NCBI GenBank assembly: GCA_009841265.1
Contig: VXMB01000007.1
Location: 472,163-536,162, forward strand
DNA length: 64,000 nucleotides
Origin: Gemmatimonadota bacterium
Lineage (GTDB): Bacteria; JAAXHH01
Direction of reading: 5' to 3'
Below, piece after piece: positions 51,200 through 61,198 of the stretch. The notes beneath the pieces were generated by a model, which ran no database searches, was not told where the DNA came from, and worked only from the letters and a program-made list of their open reading frames with translations. Numbering within the stretch: position 1 is the first letter of the stretch; the number at the start of each line of letters is the position of its first letter. The translations under genes and the position numbers were made by a program.

Positions 51200-52549
51200 A
51201 TGCAGAACTTGGGAGAACGCCATACGGGCTACGCGACGGCCAGACGGACCCCGATGGCGGTGTGGTACATCCTGGCGGCCTTCGTAGGCGCGTTGTTGGG
51301 TATCGTCTTCCTGGTCGTGGCCTATCCCGAAGCACTGAGCACGCTCAGCGGGGGACCGGCGGCCGGGAACGCGAATTCAACGCAAACGTATATACATGAA
51401 AGCCCGGCATCGTCCGGTCAGCCCGGGCGCAGCAGTGCTTTCGGGACGCCGGGGACCGGCGGAATCGCGGATCCCCGCGCGGAATCCCGGCGTTCGCCGG
51501 CGGGACTGATCGCCGCAAACGAAGCGATCACCACGTCCCGGCGCACATCCATCGTATCCGCGGTGGAACGGGCGGGACCGGCTGTCGTGAGCATCGTCGC
51601 GACGTTCCAGATGCAGCGGCGCGGATTCTCCTCGATGTTCGACGACCCCTTCTTCGGCCATTTTGTGGTGCCGCGGCTGTACACCCGCGAAGAGCCGAAC
51701 ACGGGGTCGGGCGTAATTATCGACGAAGCGGGCTACATCGTCACCAACGCCCACGTGGTTCAGCTCGGCGACTATACGGCCCGGCGGATCCGGGCGGTGC
51801 TGACCGACGGCCGAAGCCTGGCCTGCACCCTGGTGGGCGTGGACGTCATGTCGGACCTGGCCGTGCTCCACGTAGAAGGCGAAGACATCCCGGTGGCGGC
51901 GTTGGGCCGGTCCGACGACATCATGACCGGCGAGTGGGCCATTACCATCGGCAATCCGCTGGGCTTGGCCGTGGAGGACGCCCAGCCGGCCGTGGCGGTC
52001 GGCGTGGTCAGCGCCCTGGGACGGAACTTCCGCCGTCAGCAGGGGTCGAGGACGGTCTACCGGGACATGATTCAGACCGACGCGACCATCAATCCGGGCA
52101 ACAGCGGCGGTCCGCTGGTCAACGCCTTCGGCGAGGTCATCGGCATCAACACGTTCATCCTGTCCGAAAGCGGCGGCTCGGAGGGCGTGGGTTTCGCCAT
52201 ACCCATCGACCGGGTCCGGCGCGTCGCGGACGAGTTGATCCAGTACGGCGGACCGAGACGGGGATGGACGGGCCTGTCGGTGATCGACATCACGGAATAC
52301 GTGGCCCAGGAGTTGAACATCGACAACCGCCTGGGCGTGCTGGTGAACGAGATCGATCCGGACAGCCCGGCGGACGAGGCCGGCATCCTGGTCATGGACG
52401 TGATCAGGAAGATCAACGGGGAAGTGGTCGCCAGCTACCCCGAAGCGCGGGAAGCGCTGTACGGCAGCCTGGTGGGCGATTCCATCGAACTGGAGGTCGA
52501 GCGGGACGGCCGCCTCATGCCCCTGGTCCTGCATATCGCCGAGTTGTGA
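51200..52549 (+). CDS. HtrA/DegP-like serine protease with PDZ domain
   Basis: A 449-residue membrane-anchored periplasmic protease. One N-terminal transmembrane helix (about 19-42) is followed by a Ser/Gly-rich linker, then the trypsin-like fold with catalytic His in TNAHVV, Asp in MSDLAVLHV and Ser in GNSGGPLV, and a C-terminal PDZ (NEIDPDSPADEAGILVMDVIRKINGE). It has one PDZ, unlike two-PDZ DegP. ATG 51200 lacks a good ribosome-binding site. It likely handles envelope stress and protein quality control. Confidence 0.93.
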   Translation: MQNLGERHTGYATARRTPMAVWYILAAFVGALLGIVFLVVAYPEALSTLSGGPAAGNANSTQTYIHESPASSGQPGRSSAFGTPGTGGIADPRAESRRSPAGLIAANEAITTSRRTSIVSAVERAGPAVVSIVATFQMQRRGFSSMFDDPFFGHFVVPRLYTREEPNTGSGVIIDEAGYIVTNAHVVQLGDYTARRIRAVLTDGRSLACTLVGVDVMSDLAVLHVEGEDIPVAALGRSDDIMTGEWAITIGNPLGLAVEDAQPAVAVGVVSALGRNFRRQQGSRTVYRDMIQTDATINPGNSGGPLVNAFGEVIGINTFILSESGGSEGVGFAIPIDRVRRVADELIQYGGPRRGWTGLSVIDITEYVAQELNIDNRLGVLVNEIDPDSPADEAGILVMDVIRKINGEVVASYPEAREALYGSLVGDSIELEVERDGRLMPLVLHIAEL

Positions 52550-52557
52550 GGATTTGA

Positions 52558-53199
52558 ATGGTACGTGACGGTTGGGTCATGGTCATCCCCCTGGCTGCGC
52601 TTGCGGCCGTCAGTGTGGTGATCGGCTACCTGGCCCCCGGTGCGATCTGGATCATACTGGCGGGGGTGTTCTGCGGTCTGGCCCTGTTCGTTGCGTTCTT
52701 CTTCCGTGACCCGGCCAGGCAGGTGCCGCCGGGCGACGGACTGGTGATCTCCGGCGGCGACGGCAAGGTCGTGACCGTCGAGAATATTGAGCACGACGCC
52801 TTCATCGGCGGACCGGCCACGCAGATCAGCGTGTTCCTGTCCATCGTGGACGTGCACGTCAACCGGATTCCCATCACCGGCGTGGTCAGATTGCGCCGGC
52901 GGATCGAAGGGAAGTTCAAACTCGCCTTCAAGGACGAGGCCTCGGGCGACAACGCCCAGATGGTCCTGGGCATCGAAGGGGAAAAGGGCCGCGTCCTGAT
53001 CAAGCAGATCGTCGGTTTCGTGGCCCGGCGGATCGTCTGCAACGTCAACGAAGGCGACGAGGTGTGTATAGGCGACCGGTTCGGCCTGATACGCTTCGGA
53101 TCGAGGATAGACGTCATCGTGCCGGCCGACGCTGAAATCCGGGTTAAGAACGGAGACCGGGTCCGGGGCGGTGAAACGATACTGGGAGTACTTCAATGA
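52558..53199 (+). CDS. psd: Phosphatidylserine decarboxylase (short form)
   Basis: A 213-residue enzyme forming phosphatidylethanolamine from phosphatidylserine. Hydrophobic N-terminus, then the family core VISGGDGKVV, ISVFLSIVDVHVNRIPI and the self-cleavage segment FGSRIDVIVP (pyruvoyl Ser). It starts eight bases after htrA and overlaps pssA by four bases, the usual psd-pssA pairing. Confidence 0.94.
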   Translation: MVRDGWVMVIPLAALAAVSVVIGYLAPGAIWIILAGVFCGLALFVAFFFRDPARQVPPGDGLVISGGDGKVVTVENIEHDAFIGGPATQISVFLSIVDVHVNRIPITGVVRLRRRIEGKFKLAFKDEASGDNAQMVLGIEGEKGRVLIKQIVGFVARRIVCNVNEGDEVCIGDRFGLIRFGSRIDVIVPADAEIRVKNGDRVRGGETILGVLQ

Positions 53200-53954
53200 A
53201 AAACTGGGTGCGCGTCGCGTTACCGAACGTGTTCACGCTGGGCAGCATCTTCTGCGGGGTTTCCGCCATCTTCTACTGTATCGACGGGTTCAACGCCCTG
53301 ACCGGCGACCCCGGCCGCGCGCCATGGCTCATCATAGCCGCCGCCCTTCTGGACAGCATCGACGGCAAGGTCGCGCGCTACAGCCAGGGGGCGACCCGGT
53401 TCGGCATCGAACTGGATTCCCTGGCGGACGTGATCTCCTTCGGGGTCGCGCCCATGGTCCTCGTGTATACGCTGAAACCTTTCGGCGAGATCACCTGGGT
53501 GCTCTGCCTGCTCTTCCTGATGTGCGGCGCCATTCGCCTGGCCCGGTACAACGTGATGACGCTGCGCCGCGTCGAGCGGATCAACCAGGAGAAGGACAAC
53601 TTCATGGGCCTGCCGATTCCCGTGGCGGCTATCGCCGTGGCGTCCTACGTCATCTTCTGCTGGGATCGGTGGGAGGAACTGCACCTGGAAGGCCCGTTCA
53701 TGGGGTTCATGCTCGTGCTGTCCATTCTCATGATCAGCCCCCTGTCCTACCGCACCCTGCCTTCCCTCGCCTTCAAGAGCAAGTGGTCCATCCTGAAGCT
53801 GATCGCCATTGCCGTGGCCCTGGTGGCCCTGGTCTGGAATCCGCAGCTCACGATCTTCCCCATCGTGCTGCTGTACATCCTCTCCGGCATCGCGGCCTGG
53901 GGCGTCCACATGGTCCGTCACGACGAGGACATGGCGTTGTCCGTGGAAGAGTAA
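53196..53954 (+). CDS. pssA: CDP-diacylglycerol-serine O-phosphatidyltransferase
   Basis: A 252-residue multi-helix membrane enzyme making phosphatidylserine. The CDP-alcohol phosphatidyltransferase motif DGKVARYSQG...ELDSLAD (D-G-x2-A-R-x7-8-G-x3-D-x3-D) is intact at about residues 52-74. It overlaps psd by four bases (ATGA), so the two-step PE pathway is coupled. Confidence 0.95.
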   Translation: MKNWVRVALPNVFTLGSIFCGVSAIFYCIDGFNALTGDPGRAPWLIIAAALLDSIDGKVARYSQGATRFGIELDSLADVISFGVAPMVLVYTLKPFGEITWVLCLLFLMCGAIRLARYNVMTLRRVERINQEKDNFMGLPIPVAAIAVASYVIFCWDRWEELHLEGPFMGFMLVLSILMISPLSYRTLPSLAFKSKWSILKLIAIAVALVALVWNPQLTIFPIVLLYILSGIAAWGVHMVRHDEDMALSVEE

Positions 53955-53966
53955 AGGAGTCCGGCC

Positions 53967-54242
53967 ATGGCACAACGTAAAGGGATGGGCCTGCTGGTGT
54001 TCTACATCCTGGTAGGCGCCATCGTCGGCGGAGTGGTCGGTGAGTTGATCGGACTGCTGTTCGGACACTTCATGCCCGGCAGCATGGTGGAGAAGTTTTT
54101 CCTGGAAGCCTTCGTCTACACCTTCCCGCCCGCCACGCTGCCGCTCGTCATCCTCTCCCTCACCTTCGGCTTCACGGTCAAGGTGAACGTCATCAGCCTC
54201 CTCGGGATCGGTTTCGCCACCTATTACTATCGCTGGTACTAG
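53967..54242 (+). CDS. DUF4321 small membrane protein
   Basis: A 91-residue protein with two or three hydrophobic helices and the DUF4321 pattern: LLVFYILVGAIVGGVVGELIG, PPATLPLVILSLTFGFTVKVNVISLLGI. Function unknown. It follows pssA by 12 bases, probably in the same operon. Confidence 0.85.
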   Translation: MAQRKGMGLLVFYILVGAIVGGVVGELIGLLFGHFMPGSMVEKFFLEAFVYTFPPATLPLVILSLTFGFTVKVNVISLLGIGFATYYYRWY

Positions 54243-54254
54243 CACACTGACGAG

Positions 54255-56174
54255 ATGACGAAACCATTTTCCAGCGGCATCCATCCATTCCGCAGTATTC
54301 TACCCTCGACACACAAGCACCAACGGCGGCCATACAGGCGGCTAGAGCTGCGTTCGATCGTGGGGCTCGTCCGGCTGCCGATCGTGTTGGCGGTCGCGTT
54401 GTTTCTCACGGGCGGCTATGTTCTCGCCGGCCAGGCAGACACCGCCGCGCAACCCGCCGGTTACACTTTCGACCGCCACGAGATCGACATCGGTCCGGCG
54501 GTCCGGCAGGCGGTGCTGGCGGGATTCCTGCTGGGTGGTGAAATGGCGGATCTAGCCGTGGTGAAGATTGGCGAAGACGGCGATCGACGCCTGCGTATCT
54601 ATTCATTCGAACAAAAATCCGATAAAGGTGGACCGGGGATGGTTGAAGCGCGCACGTCGCCCCCGGCAAAGGGAACCTGGTCACTGCGGATGGATACGCG
54701 GCTGCGTCCCGGTGTGACCTTCGTAGACGTGGCCCGCATTGATGGCCGAGATCGCCTGATTACTGGCGAACCCGGGCGGATCAACGTGTGGAATCCCGGT
54801 TCGGACACGGAGAATGAACTCGTGTCCATCGCGAATACCACGGCCATCGCGGCTGTAACGCCCGCCGCGACCGGTTTCCAATCACCTCGCGAGGGTGAGG
54901 TGCCGCACGTAGACGTCACCCGGGACGTGAACGGCGACGGCCGGATCGACCTGGTCGTTCCCGGCGACAATGGATTCCATGTTTTCATCCAGATGGAAGG
55001 CGGCGCTTTCGCCGATCCGGTTGTAACCGGTCCTCCACCCAACCTGGACCCGATTCTCGGTGCCGACGGTTATCGATTCGACCCCTGGAGCGTGAGCCGG
55101 ATCCACGAATTAGACTGTGACGGCGACGGCCGCGTCGACCTGGTGTCATGGAACGGAAACCACTTCGAAGCGCATGTACAGGACGAACAGGGCCTCTACG
55201 ACCCCGAACCATTGATTTTCACCACCGACGTGTCTTTCGATACCGATGATGTTACCTCGCTTGCCGAGGGGGAAATGACGGGCCGCGCGCTTCACTCGTT
55301 CGGCGACCTGAACAGCGACGGCATCGCCGACATGGTGGCCTACGTCCTCGAGGGAGCACGGATCAAGGACAGACGATCCGCTTACGAAGTGTATTTTGGG
55401 GCGCGCGGAGTTGATGGCACGGGTGAATCCGATGGCGCGCTCGGAACTGGTGGCGACGGTTCCGACGCTCGCGGGTCCGATACTCGTGGGCCAGGCAGCC
55501 TCATCCAATTCGCGTCGAGTCCGGATGTATCGATTCAGACCGAAAACCAGGTCCAACTTGCCATGGAGCGCCGCGATCTTGATGGGGACGGCGAAGGCGA
55601 CCTTGTCGTCACCTCGATCGAGAACAAGTATCTCGAAGGCAGCCTTTTCAAGCGGATCAAGGGCTTCATGGGCGATGACGTCTGGTTGAATCTCGCTTTC
55701 TACCACGTGCGCGACGGCCGCATCCCGGACCGCGCTACAGTCACGCGTCGCATCCAACTGGACGGCGCCCCGAGTCCGCGGGAGCCGGGTTGGGTTCCAC
55801 TGGAAGTCGTGCTCCAGGGCGGAAAACACGCACAGCGAAGGGACCGCGAACAGTACTTGCGCGCGTTCAACAAGAACCTGTTCATTGGGGACGTGACGGG
55901 AAACGGCCGTACCGACCTGCTGATCGAGTGGACCCACCGGGAACTGCATATCTACGAGGGCGTGCCTGCCCCTGGACTGTTTGCGGACGAGCCACAGAAG
56001 GTGGCGATCGAACTGCCCAATGACGAGGAATTCGCGTGGATGACCGACCTCAACCGGGACGGCCGTCAGGACATCGTATTGCACCATCCGTTTACGAACC
56101 GGGACGCGCACGGGGCGCCTATGGAACTGCCGGGTACGGAGTCTCACCGTGTGACCCTGTTGATCGCGCGGTAA
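54255..56174 (+). CDS. FG-GAP/VCBS repeat protein, exported
   Basis: A 639-residue protein with a 33-residue Arg-rich N-terminal extension and a hydrophobic signal/anchor (about 42-59). At least six calcium-binding-type repeats follow: DVNGDGRIDLVVPG, DCDGDGRVDLVSW, DLNSDGIADMVAY, DLDGDGEGDLVVTS, DVTGNGRTDLLIEW and DLNRDGRQDIVLHH. They suggest an integrin-like beta-propeller outside the cytoplasm. Partner unknown. Confidence 0.85.
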   Translation: MTKPFSSGIHPFRSILPSTHKHQRRPYRRLELRSIVGLVRLPIVLAVALFLTGGYVLAGQADTAAQPAGYTFDRHEIDIGPAVRQAVLAGFLLGGEMADLAVVKIGEDGDRRLRIYSFEQKSDKGGPGMVEARTSPPAKGTWSLRMDTRLRPGVTFVDVARIDGRDRLITGEPGRINVWNPGSDTENELVSIANTTAIAAVTPAATGFQSPREGEVPHVDVTRDVNGDGRIDLVVPGDNGFHVFIQMEGGAFADPVVTGPPPNLDPILGADGYRFDPWSVSRIHELDCDGDGRVDLVSWNGNHFEAHVQDEQGLYDPEPLIFTTDVSFDTDDVTSLAEGEMTGRALHSFGDLNSDGIADMVAYVLEGARIKDRRSAYEVYFGARGVDGTGESDGALGTGGDGSDARGSDTRGPGSLIQFASSPDVSIQTENQVQLAMERRDLDGDGEGDLVVTSIENKYLEGSLFKRIKGFMGDDVWLNLAFYHVRDGRIPDRATVTRRIQLDGAPSPREPGWVPLEVVLQGGKHAQRRDREQYLRAFNKNLFIGDVTGNGRTDLLIEWTHRELHIYEGVPAPGLFADEPQKVAIELPNDEEFAWMTDLNRDGRQDIVLHHPFTNRDAHGAPMELPGTESHRVTLLIAR

Positions 56175-56204
56175 AAAACGCCGACTATGCATTTGGAGTA
56201 ACGC

Positions 56205-57704
56205 GTGGCAAACTTAAACGATCTGGCGGCCCACGAACTGGCGCCACGAATCAAGTCCGGCGAGGTCACCGCGGAAGAGGTGGCCAGGGAAGTCCTGCGC
56301 CTTATCGAAGAGAAAGACCCCGCCATCAACGCCTATCTCGCGGTCGACCCGGATTCGGTGATTAAAGACGCGCAGGAAGTGGACCGCTGTATCGCCACCG
56401 GCGAAACGACCGGACCGCTGGCTGGCGTGCCCATCGCGATCAAGGACGCCATCTGCACGAAGGGCCTGGAAACCACCTGCGCTTCCCGGATCCTCGAGGG
56501 ATTCGTGCCGCCCTACGACGCCACCGTCATCGCCCGGCTGCGCGCGGCGGACGCCGTGATCGTCGGCAAGACCAACATGGACCAGTTCGGCATGGGGTCC
56601 TCCAACGAGAACTCCGGATTCGACGTCTGCCGGAACCCCGTGGACACCTCTCGCGTACCGGGCGGCTCGAGCGGAGGTTCCGCCGCGGCCCTGGCGGCGG
56701 GCACGGCCGTCCTGGCCCTGGGAGAGGACACGGGCGGTTCGATCCGCCAGCCCGCGGCCTTCTGCGGTATCGTGGGACTCAAGCCCACCTACGGACGGGT
56801 CTCCCGCTTCGGCATCATCGCCTACGGATCCTCCTTCGACCAGGTTGGTCCCATGGCCCGGAACGTGGAAGACTGCGCGCGGCTACTGGGCGTCATCGCA
56901 GGCCACGACCCCATGGACACCACGTCGGCATCGGAAGCGGTGCCGGATTACGCGGCTGACCTGAAGCGCGGCATCGAAGGGGTGCGCATCGGCGTTCCCG
57001 AAGAATACCTGGCCGAGGGCCTCGACCCGTCCGTGAAGGAAAGCGTAAGCGGGGCGATCGAACGCATGGAATCCCTCGGTGCCCGCGTGGAAAGCGTCCA
57101 CCTGCCCCACACAGAATACGCCGTGGCCGCGTACTATATCCTGGTCACCGCGGAAGCCTCTTCCAACCTGGCTCGATATGACGGGGTGAAGTACGGGTAC
57201 CGGGGTGAGGATGGCGCCGCGCCTGCCGTTGATGCGCCGGCCGGAGGATCAGGTGGTGCGCTCGCGCCCGAAGACCGGCTGGACGACATGTACGGATCGA
57301 CCCGCAGCGGGGGGTTCGGCCTGGAGGTGAAACGCCGGATCATGCTCGGTACCTACGTGCTCAGCGCCGGCTACTACGACGCCTACTACGACAAGGCCCA
57401 GCGCGTGCGCACGCTCATCAAGGGCGACTTCGACCAGGCCTTCGAAAAGGTCGATCTCCTGGTGGCGCCCACGACGCCCACCACCGCCTTCCGTATCGGC
57501 GAGAAGATCGACGATCCGCTGCAGATGTACCTGTCCGACGTATATACCGTGCCCATCAACCTCGCCGGCGTGCCGGCCATCTCCCTGCCCTGCGGTACGG
57601 ATCCCGACGGCATGCCCATCGGACTGCAGATCATCGGCCCCCATTTCGGCGAGGAGCGGATTTTGCGAGCAGCCTACGCCTTCGAGGAGGCGACGCGGAC
57701 ATGA
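56205..57704 (+). CDS. gatA: Asp-tRNA(Asn)/Glu-tRNA(Gln) amidotransferase subunit A
   Basis: A 499-residue amidase-signature enzyme supplying ammonia for transamidation. Catalytic triad segments are visible: [12 protein letters not shown] (Lys), [14 protein letters not shown] (Ser/cis-Ser nucleophile) and [17 protein letters not shown] 56205 starts after the FG-GAP gene. It overlaps gatB by four bases (ATGA). gatC is not in the window and must lie elsewhere or be missing. Confidence 0.95.
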   Translation: MANLNDLAAHELAPRIKSGEVTAEEVAREVLRLIEEKDPAINAYLAVDPDSVIKDAQEVDRCIATGETTGPLAGVPIAIKDAICTKGLETTCASRILEGFVPPYDATVIARLRAADAVIVGKTNMDQFGMGSSNENSGFDVCRNPVDTSRVPGGSSGGSAAALAAGTAVLALGEDTGGSIRQPAAFCGIVGLKPTYGRVSRFGIIAYGSSFDQVGPMARNVEDCARLLGVIAGHDPMDTTSASEAVPDYAADLKRGIEGVRIGVPEEYLAEGLDPSVKESVSGAIERMESLGARVESVHLPHTEYAVAAYYILVTAEASSNLARYDGVKYGYRGEDGAAPAVDAPAGGSGGALAPEDRLDDMYGSTRSGGFGLEVKRRIMLGTYVLSAGYYDAYYDKAQRVRTLIKGDFDQAFEKVDLLVAPTTPTTAFRIGEKIDDPLQMYLSDVYTVPINLAGVPAISLPCGTDPDGMPIGLQIIGPHFGEERILRAAYAFEEATRT

Positions 57705-59173
57705 GCGATGCAGTGATGAACTACGAATCCGTGATCGGGCTGGAAGTGCACGCCCAGCTCCTGACCAACTCGAAGATCTTCTGCGGATGCCCCGTGGCCT
57801 TCGGCGGTGAGCCGAATACCCGCGTCTGCCCCATCTGTCTCGGCATGCCCGGCGTCCTGCCCGTCCTGAACCGCCGCGCCGTCGAATACACGATCCGCAT
57901 GGCGTTGGCGGTGGATGGGCACGTAGCCGAAACCAGCGCCTTCGCCCGCAAGAACTACTTCTACCCCGACCTGCCCAAGGGCTACCAGATCTCGCAGTAC
58001 GACCGGGCAGGCGAGCCCATTTCCCTGGCCGGCGGCATCGAGATCGAGGGCGAAGACGGCCCCCGGTTCGTCCGGCTCCGGCGGATCCACCTGGAGGAGG
58101 AAGCCGGCAAATCCATCCACAACGAACCCGGGTACGATCCCGACCTGAGCTATATCGATTTCAATAGGACGGGCGTGCCCCTAATGGAGATCGTCAGCGA
58201 ACCGGACATCCGCAGCCCCCGCGAAGCCTCGGCCTACCTCGCCCGGCTGCGGCAGATCCTGCAGTACATCGGCGTCTGCGACGGCAACATGGATGAAGGC
58301 AGCCTGCGCTGCGACGCCAATGTGTCTATCCGCAAGCCCGGCGATCCCCTGGGCGAACTCGTCGAGATCAAGAACATGAACTCCATGCGGTCCATGGAAA
58401 GGGCGCTCGAGTTCGAAATCGCCAGACAGTCCGAGTTGCTCGATGACGGCGGCACCGTCGTGCGCCAGACCCGATTGTGGAACGAGGAGAAACGGGAGAC
58501 CTTCCCCATGCGGTCGAAGGAGGAAGCTCACGACTATCGGTACTTTCCCGACCCCGACCTCGTCACCGTCGAGATCGCCCATTCCTGGGTGGACGAGATC
58601 GGCGAGGACCTGCCCGAACTCCCCGACGTGCGCATGCAACGCTTCGTCGATGAATACGGACTGCCGCAGGACATGTCGCGGCAACTGACGGAGAACCGGG
58701 CCCGGGCCGACTTCTTCGAGGCATGCGTCTCCCATGCGACCGACGAAGCGCGCACCGTCAGCAACTGGATGCTCAGTGAACTCCTGCGCGTCCAGCACGA
58801 GAATCACATGGACCAGGGAACCCTCGAAGCCCGTATTCCGCCCGATCACCTGGCCCAGCTCCTCGGACAGATCAAGGAAGGCAAGATCAGCGGCAAGATC
58901 GGCAAGGACGTCCTCGACATCATGGCCGAAACCGGCAAGGCACCGGCCAAGGTCATCGAGGAACAGGGCCTCGTGCAGATCTCGGATACTGGCGAACTCG
59001 AAGGCGTCGTCGACGGCATCCTCGCCGAACATCCCGACGACGTGGCCGAATACCGGGCCGGCAAGACCAAGCTCCTCGGCTTCTTCATGGGCCAGGTCAT
59101 GCGCGCGACCCAGGGCAAGGCGAATCCGAAGATGGTGAACGAGTTGCTCCAGAAAAAGCTGGCGGAAGGTTGA
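57701..59173 (+). CDS. gatB: Asp-tRNA(Asn)/Glu-tRNA(Gln) amidotransferase subunit B
   Basis: A 490-residue protein with the kinase-like activation domain ([40 protein letters not shown] with zinc-type Cys, the [14 protein letters not shown] segment) and the C-terminal YqeY-like tail that binds tRNA. Together with gatA and gltX it supports an indirect Gln- and/or Asn-tRNA route. Confidence 0.96.
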   Translation: MSDAVMNYESVIGLEVHAQLLTNSKIFCGCPVAFGGEPNTRVCPICLGMPGVLPVLNRRAVEYTIRMALAVDGHVAETSAFARKNYFYPDLPKGYQISQYDRAGEPISLAGGIEIEGEDGPRFVRLRRIHLEEEAGKSIHNEPGYDPDLSYIDFNRTGVPLMEIVSEPDIRSPREASAYLARLRQILQYIGVCDGNMDEGSLRCDANVSIRKPGDPLGELVEIKNMNSMRSMERALEFEIARQSELLDDGGTVVRQTRLWNEEKRETFPMRSKEEAHDYRYFPDPDLVTVEIAHSWVDEIGEDLPELPDVRMQRFVDEYGLPQDMSRQLTENRARADFFEACVSHATDEARTVSNWMLSELLRVQHENHMDQGTLEARIPPDHLAQLLGQIKEGKISGKIGKDVLDIMAETGKAPAKVIEEQGLVQISDTGELEGVVDGILAEHPDDVAEYRAGKTKLLGFFMGQVMRATQGKANPKMVNELLQKKLAEG

Positions 59174-59188
59174 GACCGTTCGCAGGTA

Positions 59189-59446
59189 TCAACCGGAATC
59201 CGTGATCTTCAGCAGCCCCTCGACGCGGCCGAGTCGCCCGTTCATGTCGTGTATTTCTTCCCGGATGGCGGTAACTTCCGTACGCACGGACGCGATCTCC
59301 CCCTTTAACTCCTCCTTCATTTCCTTCATATCTGACTTCAGTTCCCGTCTCAGTTCGTTACTTATGGCCTTGGTCTGTTTCCAGAAGAAGATGAAGGCCG
59401 TTAGCAGTGTAACTGGTGTCAGGAGAAGCTGGGCAAGTTCCATCAT
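59189..59446 (-). CDS. Small membrane-anchored coiled-coil protein (paralogue 1)
   Basis: An 85-residue protein: N-terminal helix (LAQLLLTPVTLLTAFIFFWKQ), then a charged coiled coil and a conserved C-terminal EEIHDMNGRLGRVEGLL. A strong AAGGAGG precedes the ATG. It is the third in order of three tandem paralogues. Family not recognised; layout recalls phage XhlA/holin-accessory-like small proteins, but no phage genes are near. Confidence 0.7.
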   Translation of the reverse strand: MMELAQLLLTPVTLLTAFIFFWKQTKAISNELRRELKSDMKEMKEELKGEIASVRTEVTAIREEIHDMNGRLGRVEGLLKITDSG

Positions 59447-59533
59447 GGTCTTTCCTCCTTCTTGGATAGAGGACGCAGTCCGGCGGTTATTCCAGTTATT
59501 TTCGTTATACTGTTTGCTACAAGTTGACTATCG

Positions 59534-59836
59534 TTACTCCTTGTTCGATCGTGCGACGTCGGAGGTCATCAGCAGGCCTTCGACGCGGCTGAGACGTCCG
59601 TTCATGTCGTGCATTTCCTCCCGCATGGAGGAAACTTCCGTGCGCACGGACCCAATCTCTTCCTTTAACTCTTCCTTCAGTTCTTTCATATCTGTTTTCA
59701 GTTCTGACTTCAAATCCCTCATATCTGCCTTCAATTCCCGCCTCAGTTCTTCCCTGCCGGTTTTGGCCTGCTTCCAGAAGAAGATGAATGCCATCACTAA
59801 AGTGGTTGGTGTGACAAGAAGCTGTGCAACCTCCAT
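59534..59836 (-). CDS. Small membrane-anchored coiled-coil protein (paralogue 2)
   Basis: A 100-residue relative with the same start MEVAQLLVTPTTLVMAFIFFWKQ and end EEMHDMNGRLSRVEGLLM, but a longer coiled coil containing a repeated LK(S/A)(E/D)(L/M)K motif. ATG 59836 has AGGAGG upstream; an upstream in-frame ATG at 59944 is in the preceding spacer. Spacing and leader sequences are shared with its neighbours, so whole gene units were duplicated. Confidence 0.7.
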   Translation of the reverse strand: MEVAQLLVTPTTLVMAFIFFWKQAKTGREELRRELKADMRDLKSELKTDMKELKEELKEEIGSVRTEVSSMREEMHDMNGRLSRVEGLLMTSDVARSNKE

Positions 59837-59921
59837 GGTCTTACCTCCTATTTGTGAGGGACTCAGTTCGGCAATCGATCCAGCCATTCTCGTCCCGGCC
59901 ATGGCGCCAGAAGGAATTCGA

Positions 59922-60146
59922 CTACTTCTTACGTAGTTTTTCAAAGTCCAGGGTCATCAACAGACCCTCGACGCGGCCGAGACGTCCATTCATGTCGTGC
60001 ATTTCGTCACGGATGGATTTGATCTCCTCGCGCAGCGACACGATATCTCTCTTCAGTTCGTCGATGATGATTCTGTTCTGTTTCCAGAAGAAGATGAAGG
60101 CCGCCAGCAACATGCCTGGCGATATGAGAAGTTGAGCGAGTTCCAT
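59922..60146 (-). CDS. Small membrane-anchored coiled-coil protein (paralogue 3)
   Basis: A 74-residue shortest relative: MELAQLLISPGMLLAAFIFFWKQ at the start and EMHDMNGRLGRVEGLLM at the end, with a shortened coiled coil. GAGG precedes the ATG. Differences in coiled-coil length among the three suggest repeat gain or loss. Function unknown. Confidence 0.7.
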   Translation of the reverse strand: MELAQLLISPGMLLAAFIFFWKQNRIIIDELKRDIVSLREEIKSIRDEMHDMNGRLGRVEGLLMTLDFEKLRKK

Positions 60147-60559
60147 GTTCAGATTCCTCTCTTGCAGTTCGGGTGAATGGTCTCATTCGAGCGTCGAGTC
60201 GATCGCATGTCGAATCGATGTGAGCGACCAACGCTCCTTTACGAATCAGTCGTAGAAAACGCAGCGAATCTGGAAACAATCGTGCGATAATGGGATTTTC
60301 GTGCAGGACTTGCGTAACTGAGGCGACTGTTGTGCGGATTCACTAAGCGGAATTGGGCGAGCGTTATATTGCGGGCGTAATAGGAGAGGAAAAAGCGAAC
60401 CCGGTAGTGGGAATCTACGATTGGGTCACTAGACGAACTTGTTTCGTGTATACATTGTGAATACCTTGTTTACCGTATTCCTGGGAAGGGATACAACAAA
60501 GGTATCTTGTTACCGAAGGAGCTGGCCGATCATAATATATGAAGGAGTGATGACCAACA
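60147..60559. other. Intergenic region upstream of the GGCT gene
   Basis: About 410 bases with no supported gene. It is AT-richer than the average and contains a GGTA...TACC inverted repeat near 60510. An ATG at 60551 in another frame overlaps the GGCT start region but does not match any family. Confidence 0.5.
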
Positions 60560-61132
60560 ATGCCGTTATGTTACTTTGCTTATGGCTCGAACATGCTGAC
60601 CAAGCGCCTGCAAAAACGCTGTCCGGGGGCGGTTTCGAAGGAGCGTGCCTACGCCGACGACTGGATCGTTAAATTCAGTAAGCCCAGTAAAGATTGTTCC
60701 GGAAAAGCGACGCTTAGTCCGAAGAATGGTTGCCAAACTCCCGGCATGCTGTTTGAGATCCCGGATTCGGAGGTTTGCCGCCTCGACAAGTATGAAGGGG
60801 TTGGGTATGGCTACGAACGTTGCAACACGTTTTGCGTTCGCCTGGCTGAAAGCGGCAAAATGGTCCCAGTGGCGACCTACCTGGCCACGTTTACCAAACC
60901 TGATCTCAAGCCCTACGACTGGTATCTTGCTCTCGTGATTGCAGGCGCGCGGGAGCACATTCCAGACGAGGACCATCTCGTGATGCTGCGCCACGTAACT
61001 TACATGCGCGATCCCCGTTGTGACCGAGAAGAACGGAGCAAAGCAAAGAAGGTTCTGGCCGAGGCTGGTTACACTGACTATAGGTGTCTCCTGAATCGTG
61101 ACTTATGCGAGTCAGCAACGTGGGCGGTCTGA
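60560..61132 (+). CDS. Gamma-glutamylcyclotransferase family protein
   Basis: A 190-residue GGCT-fold enzyme. The N-terminal YFAYGSNM and the catalytic Glu in LDKYEGVGYGYER are intact. Members cyclise gamma-glutamyl amino acids or gamma-glutamylamines to 5-oxoproline. ATG 60560 is 12 bases after GGAG, a long but workable spacing. It is AT-richer than neighbours and may be horizontally acquired. Confidence 0.88.
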   Translation: MPLCYFAYGSNMLTKRLQKRCPGAVSKERAYADDWIVKFSKPSKDCSGKATLSPKNGCQTPGMLFEIPDSEVCRLDKYEGVGYGYERCNTFCVRLAESGKMVPVATYLATFTKPDLKPYDWYLALVIAGAREHIPDEDHLVMLRHVTYMRDPRCDREERSKAKKVLAEAGYTDYRCLLNRDLCESATWAV

Positions 61133-61198
61133 CCACAGGCTAGCTCCAGCCACGTATAACTTGGCGACCTGGCTTCACCACATTTTAACGAGGATCCC

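Noticed and set aside
59168-59194. Terminator after gatB
   Set aside because: A GGTTGA/TCAACC stem is present but it is weak (6 bp, 15-base loop) and has no T-run.
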